In this document: piece after piece, positions 30,537-40,788 of the stretch
Layout of the letters: each line of letters opens with the position of its first letter
How positions within the stretch are numbered: position 1 is the stretch's first letter
Source: Adenophora triphylla var. japonica
Taxonomy: Eukaryota > Streptophyta > Magnoliopsida > Asterales > Campanulaceae
DNA length: 64,000 nucleotides
Direction of reading: 5' to 3'
Assembly: GCA_022495995.1 (NCBI GenBank)
Contig: JAFEMH010001357.1
Location: 127,001 to 191,000, forward strand
Notes under the pieces: model-generated
What the model saw: only the letters and a program-made list of their open reading frames with translations
Told to the model about the DNA's origin: nothing
The model's database searches: none
Position numbers and translations under genes: made by a program

Positions 30537-32204
30537 ATTCTCACCCACTTCTTTCTCACTGCGGGAAAGGGATAGGCAAGGTTTAGACTCTAGGGTAGGT
30601 GTTTAGGCTGAAGGCTCAAACAATATGCAAATTAAGAATCTTTCAGTTTACTTAAAACGGTGTCTTTTATTAATTTCTATTTGGTTGGAAAAGGGGTTTG
30701 CCCTTCTTTTTCGCAACTACTCTAGATCCTGGATCAGTGGATTCCATCACTACTTCTAAAGCCCCTCGTATTCCACCTGTATTTTGACCTCCCAGGGTGG
30801 ACAGTCCCTGGCAAGGGTCCTATAGGGCATGCGGATCCCACCGACCGAGAGAGAAGAACGCTCCTAATGGTTCTAGTGGGTCATAGGAACTTTTAACGCG
30901 CAAGCGATGCGGATTATAGTCAAGGCAATGCCGGGAAAGTCTCGTCTTTCAGCCTTAACGGAATTTCGGCAGAGTTTCGCTTGCGCGATTGACGTTTTGA
31001 CTTTTTGGCATTGTCCAAGAAAATAATAGGCATGGGTTGGACGGTAAAAGTCGGATGACACAGTGTCACATTGAACTTTGTTGCATACGTTGCGCGAGTC
31101 AAAGTCAAAGTCAATGCCGGGTCAAGATCTTGCCAATTTTTCCTTGTCGGAATTTCGGCAGAGCTCCGCTTGCGCGAAAGATCTTTTGATTTTTGGCATG
31201 GACTCAGGCTTGACTCTTACGTATCCCGTGCAGGTCAAAATCAAAGTCAATGCCGGAGTCAAGATTCTGCCAATTTTCCTTGGAATATTTCGGCAGAGTT
31301 TCGCTTGCGCGAAGGATCCTGACTTCCGTCATGGGCTAAGGTTTGACCTTTACGGGTGTATGCAACTGGGCTATATGACACGGTCTAGACCAAAAACCAA
31401 CCAAAAGTCACGGTTTTAAAATGTGTGACACGGACTGTGCATTGGTCAACACTGGCTGCCATGGGGAGTTTGGGATGATTCCGTGCGCGCCCGGGAGCAT
31501 CGTAATACTGTCCGTGACTGCAGCTGAACAACCACCCTGGGTTAAAAGGGACGTGCGTGCAAAGTGTACAGGATATATAAGGTGTGCGTAGTGTGCGGCC
31601 TCCTAAAAATGTTCCTTTTTGAGTTAAAATAGAAATTTTCAGGAATGTGTTTTAAAGGAATGATTTTTCGGGACGGGGGAAATGCAGCAAGTAAGCATGT
31701 AAATTTTCTGGAGCCCGGTCAGTCTTGGAACTGAATAGCCCCAAGCTGCCTAAGCTGCCAGATTAACCTCAAAATTTGTCCTGGTGGAATTGCCAATGAA
31801 GCCGCCCGGCTAGGATCCAAGGAGAATCAAGTCGTACGGCTGCATCAATCAATTTTCCAGGTTCCATTTTCTTTCATTTGCAGGTTGTTCCCCAAATATT
31901 TTGGCACCTTTTCAGCTTCAGAATGCTCCCTGTTCAGTATCCAGAATGTGCACAATCCCAAAAACCAACAATGCAATGCAAGGAAAAGAAGGCAAGCATG
32001 AGAATCGGATCCGCTGCGGAAGGCTAACCCACTCAAAAAAGCTTTTCTTTTCTTTTTTTTCGAAATGGATACCGGTAGATGGCATTGTTAGACCATAGTT
32101 TATCCCAGAATCATGTTAGGAAGCGATAATGGGAAGTTTAATGATTTCAACCTATATACCAAGTATCATTTTTTTTATTAAAAATGAAAGCTTTTTTGGT
32201 TTCT
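30537..32204 (-). other. Leader of element D
   Basis: Minus-strand counterpart of the C leader (15,341-17,480). Holds three copies of a word with TTTCGGCAGAG and CGCTTGCGCGAA (about 30,960-31,310). Ends at 30,537 in TTTCTCACTGCGGGAAAGGG (reverse of the C text near 17,460). No gene. Confidence 0.75.
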
Positions 32205-32222
32205 TCCCCAGCGGAGTCACCA
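32205..32222 (-). promoter_or_regulatory. Primer-binding site of element D
   Basis: On the minus strand TGGTGACTCCGCTGGGGA, one base different from B, 3 nt inside the LTR end at 32,226. Confidence 0.8.
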
Positions 32223-32225
32223 AAC

Positions 32226-34012
32226 TGTGAATGTGGTACCCAAGATCGCGGCTCTCTTTTCCTTATTTTTTATGTTGGAACCGCTTTCTCGTGTAAGGGG
32301 TCACCGCCTCACATCGGTTTGAAGACATCCGGTTTAAATTGAAAAACGGAGTCGCCACGCCATTTTGATTTCCTCAAAACTTTGAAAAAAAGGATTTGGG
32401 TCCGAAGGTTAAGTTACCCCTTGGGAAGAACGTTTGGCGTTCACCCAAGGAGCCTTGCCGAAGCAAGTCTTCCAAGATCCGACTTTCGTGCTTGCCTTTG
32501 TGCTTTCATTTGTGGGATGTGTTTTGATAAAAAAGGGGGGAATGTGCCAAGTAGTCTTCCGGAAGTATAAACCATGAGTTGGTTATCGCTCGGGATTCCT
32601 TGGATTTTAATATGTTCGGGACTTTGAGCCCGTGCTCATCTTGGACTTACGACCATCATTATGAGACCTTGGGTCACATGTGATCGATATAGGGACGCCT
32701 CTTTTATAGTCCAAGAATGAGACTCTTTAGAAATGAAAGACCTTTGCCCATCAATCCTACATCTTGAGACGATTTGAGCTTGATAGGGACATTTGTGCTC
32801 GTCTCAAGTGATGATCGGAGATGTAGGGGCTCAAGTTCATCCTTTTCTATAGGGATATCCGGCTATGGCATCTTTATGTGGAGAAAATGATGTAAAGATA
32901 GGACCTTTACACCATTACGCTCCAAGAGATGCTTCAAGTACCAAAGGGACAAAGGGGAGGGGTATAAAGATTGGATCTTTATACTCATCCTATGCCTTTT
33001 TGTGCCTTATGAAGGTCACTAGGCAATCCTTGGAGAGTGATCCAACCATGAGGGACATGGGGAATGCATTTTAAAGTAAAGATGACATTTTTATGCTAAC
33101 ATATGTAATGAACATTATGCAAGCTAAAACTAGGAATGTAAAGGGGGGACCTTTATGGCTTCCCTATGTCCTTTAAGAACCATTTAGGTGGACAATCCTT
33201 GGAAGCAAGGTCTATGGGAAGGGGGATGACATTTATGAATAAAGATGACATTTTTAATGAAAAAAGATGACATTTTTATATGAAAAGGATGCTATTTTCA
33301 CATCATCATGTGAGAGATCCACCCTAGAACAAGCCATTTGAGGTCTTATTGTTCATCCTTGGGATGGATCCTCCATGAATCCCATGTGCTAAGGGAATGG
33401 GGGTATTATGATCTACATGGATAAAGACTTGATTTTTATAACAATAAATCAAATATAAAGCAAGTAAATGGAAATATAAATAGCAAAGAGCAATATAGCA
33501 AGTATGGCAAGTATATTTTAAAGAGAAGAGGAGGAGAGGTTACCAATGATGGTGTTCCTCTATCTCCCTTGAAGATTTCCTAAGGAAGGAGCAACTTTGG
33601 AGGGGTTTTGGAGAGGAGGGAGGTGATTTTGAGTAGTTTCATCTCTCTGGAATTTCGTGTTTGTATTTTGGCAGAGTAACAGTGCTCAAAATTGTCTATC
33701 AAAATGAATAGTGGAGGCCTCTATTTATAGGCAGTTTTGTGCTTTCTAATGAAGTCGTACGGCTGTAACCTTTGGCTAATGAAGTCGTGCAGTCTTATCC
33801 ATTAGTGACTCAGCCTATTTCTAGAACCATGCAAGGTGGCATTCTAGAAGCTCTTTCCCAGGGAGGGACTACGTGGAATTTTAATTCCTAACAAGTCCTT
33901 CACCCCTTTGAAGGTTTTGGAAAGTTCCCAAATTGCCCCTGAACTTTAGGAAAGTCCGGGGAATTGCCGGGAAACTTAACTGGAAGGCATGAGCCAGATT
34001 TGGGTACTTACA
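32226..34012 (-). repeat. 5' LTR of element D
   Basis: 1,787 bp on the minus strand, TGTAAGTACCC...CATTCACA. TATA box (plus-strand TATTTATA, 33,722-33,729) and a duplicated ACGACTTCATTAG-type word upstream of it (about 33,755 and 33,785). PBS-like motif inside the LTR at 32,347-32,357. It is longer than the C LTR, mainly through AAAGATGACATTTTT-rich text around 33,070-33,300. The next bases, 34,013-34,017 (CTAGT), are the predicted target duplication, partner off the window. Confidence 0.9.
33819..33849 (-). promoter_or_regulatory. Paired heat-shock-type elements in the D LTR
   Basis: TTCTAGAA at 33,819-33,826 and 33,842-33,849, spaced as in element C apart from a few bases, with the same text between (ATGCCACCTTGCATGGT on the coding strand). 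About 100 bp upstream of the TATA box. Confidence 0.5.
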
Positions 34013-34960
34013 CTAGTACTCTCTCGACCCAAGATGTCGAACCAGGCAAAGAAGTGATTCTGCCGTGCAAAATCCAAATGCCCGAATTGAGAGAATTTGA
34101 TAGGACAACTTGCCCTAGAGCTCGCTTGGCCAATGCCAGTTCTAAGCTCGAGAAAGGCCCGAAGACACAACCAGCCTCAAACATAACCCAATACTACCAG
34201 TACCAAGCAGCAAGTGCACCCAACTCAGCATCGGTTCCTCACAAAGGAAAGAATGCCACAGCCTCTTTTAGACAGATCCAACAATGGAACCAACTGAACA
34301 ATGGAAATCCGAGTCTTGGGAACAACAGTGCCTCCCGAAAACTCCGCTCCCTTCATTATGACGATGTAGAGATGCCTTTAAGCAAGATGCTGGAAGAGCT
34401 AATGAAAGAAAAGCTGATAAAGCCACTAGAGAATTGGAAGCCCAAGAACCCTAAAATTCAGTTGGATGAGTCTAAGCATTGTCATTTCCAGTGTTCTAAA
34501 AGACCCCGCCTAAGGGCGCCTAGGCCCCGCCTAGGCGCTAGGCCCCTCTCCAACGCCTAGTTCTAAGCCCCGCCTAGGTTTCGACTAATCCCGACTAATC
34601 CCGACTAGTCCCCGCCTAGGCGCTAGGCCCAGCTCTGCCGCCTAGTATCCGCCTAGCGCTTTTTAGAACCTTGGTCATTTCCACCAGTACCACGGACACG
34701 TCACTGATGATTGCCACTATTTGAGGCATGAGATCCAGAAGCTGGTAGAAAATGGGACGCTTGAATGCGTGCGTGTATCTAACAATCTTTCCCAAGCAAT
34801 GCCAACATGAGTGTCATGGAGTGGGAAGCATAGCCAGTCAACTCAGACCCAACTCCTTTGCCAAAGGCACACATCTGTTATGACAAGTGTCTGACTGTGA
34901 AGAAAGAAGTCCAAGGATTGATCGATGAAGGAAAGCTCAAGTGCCCTGGTAGTCCAACCA
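34013..34960 (+). pseudogene. gag: gag remnant of element E
   Basis: Two pieces of gag. At about 34,031-34,115, VEPGKEVILPCKIQMPELRE and then FDRTTCP aligns with the B text FIDPGMVTPLPAKFRMPKMD, RFDKTECP. The next 450 bp or so of capsid are missing. From about 34,365, MPLSKMLEELMKEKLIKPLE and KPKNPKIQLDESKHCHF leads into the knuckle, which a short transposon splits at 34,491-34,673. The text resumes QYHGHVTDDCHYLRHEIQKL. Without the insert the knuckle would keep all its Cys/His ligands, so the knuckle was still intact when the insert arrived. Confidence 0.75.
34491..34673. mobile_element. Short MITE-like element, 183 bp
   Basis: Flanked by the 10-bp duplication GTCATTTCCA (34,481-34,490 and 34,674-34,683). 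Ends contain GTTCTAAAA and its inverse TTTTAGAAC, so short terminal inverted repeats. The body is full of CGCCTAGG and GCGCTAGG palindromic words. A 9-10-bp target duplication points to a Mutator-type family, non-autonomous because it encodes nothing. Excision in silico restores the gag frame. Confidence 0.75.
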
Positions 34961-36230
34961 GCAAAGAGTAGCTAGGCTAGGGGCTACTTATCCTTAAGCA
35001 AGATTAAAAGATAAAACAGTCTCTCAGTCAACTTTCGTAGGTTCTAGTACTTTCCCCTTTCAATCAATCCTCCTTGGGCATTGTAATTAATTTTAAATCT
35101 TCTATAAAAGAGTCTTCTTCTTTTCTTGCTAGACTTAAGACATTATTTGCACACCTACATTACATTTAATGAAATGGTTTTATTTTATATGATCACTTGC
35201 ATTGCTCAACAAATAATCTCTCGAAATAATTAACGTTCTGATTAATTGGTGTGAGAAAGTCAACTAACGCCATCCCCATACACTTTCCTTACCTCACAAA
35301 AGGCCTCCACCAAGCCATACACTTCCCAAATAATATCTTCACCATTACCTTGACCAAGTCAATGACGGGGGCAACATCAAGGAACAACAAAAGGTCACTC
35401 AGCATCGAAATATTGACCACATGTCGGCAACAACCTAGGAGCTTGCCTTTGACCTCAAGGGTATCAAGAAAGTTCAAGCAGGGCTTGCCTTGGCCCTCAT
35501 GTGCTTAAAAATAAAAAAAATGAGGCCAAGGATCCAGCGGCACCAATCAGAAGCTTGACAGATGGGCAAAATCAAAGCTCAAAGAATGAAAGTTGTCAAT
35601 AACAATGGAGCGGTCAAAGCAAAGGTAGAAACATTTCATAAGCCCTTAGGCATATGCAAATTCTTTCTTTCCCAATGAAAGATGAAAATCAGAAAGCAAT
35701 TGAAGCAGCCGTCCAAAACAACTGGTCAAGGAATGGTCTCAAGGCCTGTGCCTCATCATCCAACCTTCTCATCCGAGCCTTTCCACTAAAGGAACCACAA
35801 ATCCCATTTCCCAAAGCCAAACACAGTTCAGTCGAAGCCGAACTATGGGGACCTGAGATCCTCACAATGAGGGGAACGTAGGCAACCATAAATGGTTCGG
35901 TCATAAGCATATTCAAATTCCAGAAAACCCGGTCTCATCAATGACCTCCCTATACACAAACTCTTCTTTCACACCCAGCCAACCTTGATCCGCGACACTG
36001 GTTGACTTTCTCCTCATGATTAATCAAAATGTTTGTTCATATCGATATTAGTGGTTGAATAACCCGAACATTAATAAAGGGTTTTAAGCAATCTTGTGAT
36101 CATTGTAAATAAAACAAGTTTTCAGATGTCTTGACAAGTCTTCTTTTTCTACATTATAGGAAAAATAGTGCTAAACACTAATTTTCTGTTAGCAGGGGCT
36201 TCCATATACTTTTACAAACCTTTCTACGCT
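34961..36230 (+). other. Post-gag untranslated region of element E
   Basis: Parallels 19,305-20,848 in C, including AAGCAAGATTA, CTTTCGTAGGTTCTAGTAC, the conserved box and the ACCCGAACATTAATAAAGGG word. No gene seen. Confidence 0.7.
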
Positions 36231-36235
36231 TATAC
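36231..36235. repeat. Target-site duplication of the copia element (left; partner 46,874-46,878)
   Basis: TATAC on both sides of the element; the unoccupied site is visible in C at 20,849-20,853. Confidence 0.95.
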
Positions 36236-37196
36236 TGAAATTGTCACGGCCAGAATCACAAGTGATATCCAAGGTGATAACAACACCGACAGCACTTGGA
36301 ATAGCACACACACACTTAGAAAATAAAACAATTTTGTAAAAGAGTTTGCAGCGGAATAAAAATACCAAAATTGTTTTTCTCAATTTATATAAATATAACT
36401 TGAGAGTGCCTCTTAGGCAAGACTTTATAATCACTAAAAATGAATTTACAAAGCCGAAAGTTCCCTATAGCTATATCTATTTTGAGCTCTATGGAACAAG
36501 AGATAAAGAACGGAATCCTATCCTAGCCTTCACACATCTTGATACCAATGTAATCAAGTGCGAAATTACAAGGGAGAAAGGATTAAAAAGAACCAAACAA
36601 AGAACTTTATCTCTAAGCTTTCGAAGGTGTGAATGTGATGATGTAATTGGCATATCTTCAAATGAAACCTTCCAAGCTTATTTATAGTCTTCAAATACTT
36701 GAAGGCTACTCAATTAATAGCCTTGGGGCTGGTCTTGCACGTGGAGGAAGTATAGGGAGAGTGGGTGAAGTTGTTCCACAATTCTAGCTCCCATTTCCTC
36801 AATTTTAGCAACCAAGTTGATTTATCCTCAAGCCAAGCTTCCACGCCTTGTACTCCCTTGCTTTATCAACCTTGTACTTCGTCTATAACTCAGCAACAAC
36901 CCTTGACCAAGTCTTCACACGTTTTGTTGTTGTTTGTCCAAGTTACGAATTAATACATAAAATGTATAAATTCTTTTCTTCCAATTTCCACACGTGTATA
37001 GCTCCTTCTTTGATGCTATTGCACTCTGAAATATAAACACAAACCATAGACTATACAGAGTTTATTAGCACATTAGTCCATTAAATAATAAACAAGAAAT
37101 GTACAACTATATAACTTTCAGTCCAGGAAATCATCTGCGATATCACCTGGACTTTTGGGAAATCATCTACGATATCACCTGCAGTTTACACTAACA
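36236..37196 (-). repeat. 3' LTR of the copia element
   Basis: 961 bp. TATA box on the minus strand at 36,686-36,679 (CTATAAATA). The 12-bp palindrome of the other LTR is present with one mutated base (about 36,379-36,404). Confidence 0.95.
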
Positions 37197-37654
37197 ATCT
37201 CCCCCTTAGTTGGATATTTCTTTCCAAACTCAATGTGCTGCTGTCCTGTAGGATTAGTCTATATACAAATGAACAGAGCATAGAACACAATATAATATCT
37301 CCACAAGAAATTAACTCCCCCTTAATCAAGGAGCTAATCACAAACAATGATTAATCATATAAAACTAATTTATTTCAAACTTTAAAAAGTTTTCGAAATA
37401 AACTAAGTTAACATAAAAAACCATAAACCATTGTAGCAAAATATCATCCAAAACTAGCAAAAACAACCTAGCAGTTTAAGTTATAAACAAACCAACTAAA
37501 GTGTTTTAGCAAACCAATATAAACAGAAAAAGAAAATTGTTTAGAGAACCACCAACATCACCAAAATAAAAGAAATTGTTTTTAGAACCACCACCAAATC
37601 AGTCACCCATATGATAGCGGCAACATCAACCTTCAGGTTTGTCAACCTTCAGGT
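37197..37654 (-). other. 3' untranslated region and polypurine tract of the copia element
   Basis: The minus strand reads CCAACTAAGGGGGAGAT immediately before the LTR (37,213-37,197), the polypurine tract. The remainder is AT-rich with no gene. Confidence 0.8.
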
Positions 37655-39511
37655 TCAGCTTTCTTCTTCTTCAAACTCCTCTTCTTCTTCTTCTTCCTCC
37701 TGATCTCCTTCCCTATCACTTCCACCATCACTTGGGCCAGCACTGGTGGTAGCACCTGCAGTAGCACCAGCTCCAGAAGTTCCAGCAGCAGCAGATCCTC
37801 CCCCTGTTTGGGAAGAAATTTCATCAATAAAAGCATTTGTTACCTGCTTAAGCTTAGACCATCCCTCAGCAAGTTCTCCCATTGCACTTGACTGTTTGTG
37901 CAGGAAGTTAATCACTGTTGCCTTTGGGATTGATGGTCCAGAGTTGCCCAAAAGGTTCATCATGTTGGTCAGAATACTTGCAGCATCAGTTCCTGCAAAA
38001 GTATTAGGGGAAACACCTGGGGAAGCACTTGGGGTATCACGTGAGATAGCACTAGGAAGAACAGGGGCTGTTTCATCAGATTTGTTCCAAGGGAGATCTT
38101 TTGTATACCTTTTGCCCTTTTCAGTTGTTGATCAATGGTATAATACTCAGGTTCAGTGGTGAAAACATCAGAGGCTTCAATGGGCAAGGATTGAAATACC
38201 AAAACTTTGAAGATTAGAGAAGGATAGGGGAAAAAGCTAATGTTCACTTCCTTTTTTTCTACCCCATGAAGCTAAGTGTTTGAACACTAATCTTCCAAAG
38301 TTAATCCTTAAATTCTTACCCAATCTATACAACACATTTGCATGCTCCAATGTCACAATAGGTTCATTAGTTGTAGGAAGCCAATTGAATATGCACAATT
38401 TGTGAAGCACAGAGTATAGAGAAGATAGCCTAGAAGCATGAAGTTTCTCTTTCAAAGGCCAGGACTGCAGTTTGTTGTGAGTGAGCAATTTTACCATTTC
38501 ATCTCTATTGACCCTAATGCTCTCATCATCTACATTAGGGAGGCCTAAAACTTTGTTAATTAGGGCTGGAGTAAAAGAATAGACTTTTCCCCTAACAAAC
38601 ACTTTTCCATATTTTGCAGACCCTTCATCATCCAAATGAGCATGCAAATTGGCAAAGAAATTGCGAATGACACTCTCAACAAACACAGATGCATGATTAT
38701 TAGCATTAATAAAATTCCTATCCTTCAAAAACTGAACCACTCCTTCCTTTTCCAACTGACCCTCATCAATGTGCTTTTCTTTTAAAAATCTCTTATTCAA
38801 ATTATTTAACCAAGATTCCATATTTTCTTTCTTATAATATTCCAGAGTAAGAAAAGGTTTTGGAAAAGCCTTATCCTCTTCAGTTCGAATAACCTCATCA
38901 CCAGAATTATCACTAGAGGAATGTTTATGAACAGAGAAGGGGGCAAGTGTTACCTCAGATGATATCTTCTTCTTGCTAGCACCTTTGGTAGCACTCACAG
39001 TTGCTTTGCCCTTGCCCTTCTTTTTTTAAAAATCAGAGAGGGTCTCCTCTTCATCACCATCTACCCAAGCATCAAATGAGTCCACAGAAGGCTCCTTCTC
39101 CTTGTTTGCATCAAAGTTCTCGTCACTCACATGGGGTGAGGACACATCAAGAGAGCTTTCTGAGACTTCAACCGGATCAGAGGTGGTATTTGAAGTTGCC
39201 TTGGACCTGATTGACCTAATGCATTTGGAAGACCTCCTTTTTGCAACTTGAGGAGACAGCTTGGAAGTTGGGGCTTTCCTCTTCCTCTTTGGCTCGGCTG
39301 GAATGAGAGTTACCTTAGAGATTCCATGTTCAAACGAGGCAACAGGGGCAGTGGCTGGAAAAATCGCCATTGTAGGTGGAGAAGAGCTTGGAGTGATCAT
39401 TGGTGAAGTTTCCATGGCCACACGAGAAGCCAGGGATGGAGCAATGCTAGGTGATATGTCCATTTGGTCCGTGTGAGAAGGTTCGGTATTAGCTTTGGAT
39501 GGAGAGGCCAT
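37655..39511 (-). pseudogene. Envelope-like ORF of the copia element, broken
   Basis: Starts at the ATG at 39,511 (MASPSKANTEPSHTDQMD). The N-terminal part is Ser/Pro/Lys-rich with basic patches (PKRKRKAPTSK). The middle part (about 38,998-38,240; LEYYKKENMESWLNNLNKRF, FVRGKVYSFTPALINKVLGL, KEKLHASRLSSLYSVLHKLC) resembles the putative plant transposon protein domain common in extra ORFs of plant retrotransposons. The C-terminal part has NFLHKQSSAMGELAEGWSKL, a Gly/Ala/Thr-rich tract and a glutamate run. No signal peptide or clear transmembrane helix is seen, so a membrane envelope role is not supported. Damage: TAA near 39,024 in an A-run, frameshifts near 38,240 and 38,085. Confidence 0.7.
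37708..37767 (-). repeat. Micro-array of five 12-nt modules in the envelope-like ORF
   Basis: Five adjoining 12-mers, each beginning GTG on the minus strand (GTGCTACTGCAG, GTGCTACCACCA, GTGCTGGCCCAA, GTGATGGTGGAA, GTGATAGGGAAG). They encode a Gly-Ala-Thr/Ser-rich run. Four similar modules stand at 38,005-38,052. See the finding on dispersed modules. Confidence 0.8.
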
Positions 39512-40788
39512 GGAGAATTTTGGGAATTTTTGAGATGAAATTTTTGACCTAGGATTTTGGGAGAGAAGAAGGCGTTGGGACGAGGGTTTAAGAGAGAGAG
39601 ATGGTAACGGATAGAGAGAGAAACGGAGGAGGTTGAGTGAAAATAGGAGAGTGAGAGATTAGATAGGGAACAAGATTATAAATTGATTTGACATCTATCT
39701 AATCTATCCCTATTAATTCTCTCCATTAATCCCTATCCACACAATCCGAAATAAACCCTAACCACTCCCTTTTAAACCTCAACTCTTCTTTTAAACAAAA
39801 ACAACACGGTTGCAAAATAATTTTTACTTTTTTTTTTAAGTAAAACGTAAAAAATTAAGTAAACTAAATATTATGCAACTAGGCCCAAAACATTATAAGC
39901 ACAAATCAAAATAAATATGGGTTAGTTACTTAATTAAGTTTACCAAAAATAAAGGAAACTTGTTGAAGACGTTTTCAAAATCGTAAACTCTTTAATTAAA
40001 AAGACTTTCAGATTTTGAGAAATTAATCAACAATATTTTAAAAATAAGAAATAATAAAAAAACTAATATAGCACACACTAATGTGTAAAGACAATGATGG
40101 TAACACGTAGGGTAACACATGTGATATAGAACCCCTTGATAAATATTTTCATTTTCAAGCATTTCAAGCATAACAAGCTTAGCCATTTTCAGACACTTCA
40201 GGCATAACAAGCTGAGCATTTTTCATGCACTTTAGGCATTATATGCCTATATATATTTTTTAAGTACATTGCTTTTTAATCACGTATCAATACACTTCTT
40301 TAAACAAGAAAGCAACGTAGTAACGAGCTCTGTGCTTCGAGTTATATTTCAAGTGTAAACATAAAGTGATTTATGCCTTTCAAGTAGGGTACACTGTAGT
40401 AGCGAACTCCATGTCCCTAATACTTAGCATAAACCACCTCATACATTCTCATTGGCAAGAGTACATCGTTGTAGCGAACACCGTGCCCCGAGCTCGAGAG
40501 AATAGTATGGAAATAGTATGCCTTTGTCTTTTATTTATCAACAAGAAAAGATTAGTGACTTTGTCACTTTAAGCATATGAAGGGGAGTGATATCACACAT
40601 GATAACCTAAGTAATAACCTACCATAACAAAAAGGTCAGCATGTGCCACGGTTAGAACTAAGCTAACCAGATTAAACAAATAATAATGCATTTTTTTTAA
40701 AATAAATAAATAAAGAGAAAAAAATACACTAATATACAAGTGTTACCCTGAGTGATAATATCACCTGGGGTAGCACAGACAAACAGAC
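39512..40788 (-). other. Spacer between pol and the envelope-like ORF
   Basis: About 1.3 kb, AT-rich, no gene. Contains repeats of an AAGCATTTCA/AAGCATAACAAGC-type word at 40,155-40,250 and scattered 12-nt modules (40,100-40,130; 40,756-40,777). The spacer presumably holds the splice acceptor for an envelope-like subgenomic RNA; not determinable here. Confidence 0.6.

Larger units (their letters stand above)
30537..34012 (-). mobile_element. Element D: Tat-type LTR element (5' LTR and leader), interrupted by element B
   Basis: Runs right to left: 5' LTR 34,012-32,226, primer site 32,222-32,205, leader 32,204-30,537, then cut by the insertion of B at the position equivalent to about 17,490 in C. 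The rest of D is beyond the left edge. LTR and leader match element C best (same LTR start TGTAAGTACCCAAATCTGGC), so D is the same family. No coding region of D falls inside the window. Confidence 0.88.
34013..36235 (+). mobile_element. Element E, left part: old pol-less Tat-type element
   Basis: Relative of element C, plus strand. Gag remnant, then a direct join to post-integrase text (TAGCTAGGCTAGGGGCTACT, as at 19,310 in C), the conserved box at 35,839-35,910, and text matching C up to TTATAC at 36,235, where the copia element is inserted. It resumes at 46,874. Interrupted on the left by element D. Its own LTRs are not in the window. Confidence 0.85.

Noticed and set aside
36346..36687. 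113-codon frame, repeated at 46,023-46,364
   Set aside because: It lies inside the copia LTRs, antisense to the element, and is intact in both only because the LTRs are nearly identical; no domain recognised.
38237..38998. Independent host gene for the 253-codon frame
   Set aside because: It lies between pol and 3' LTR of the copia element and in frame with the ORF starting at 39,511; it belongs to the element.
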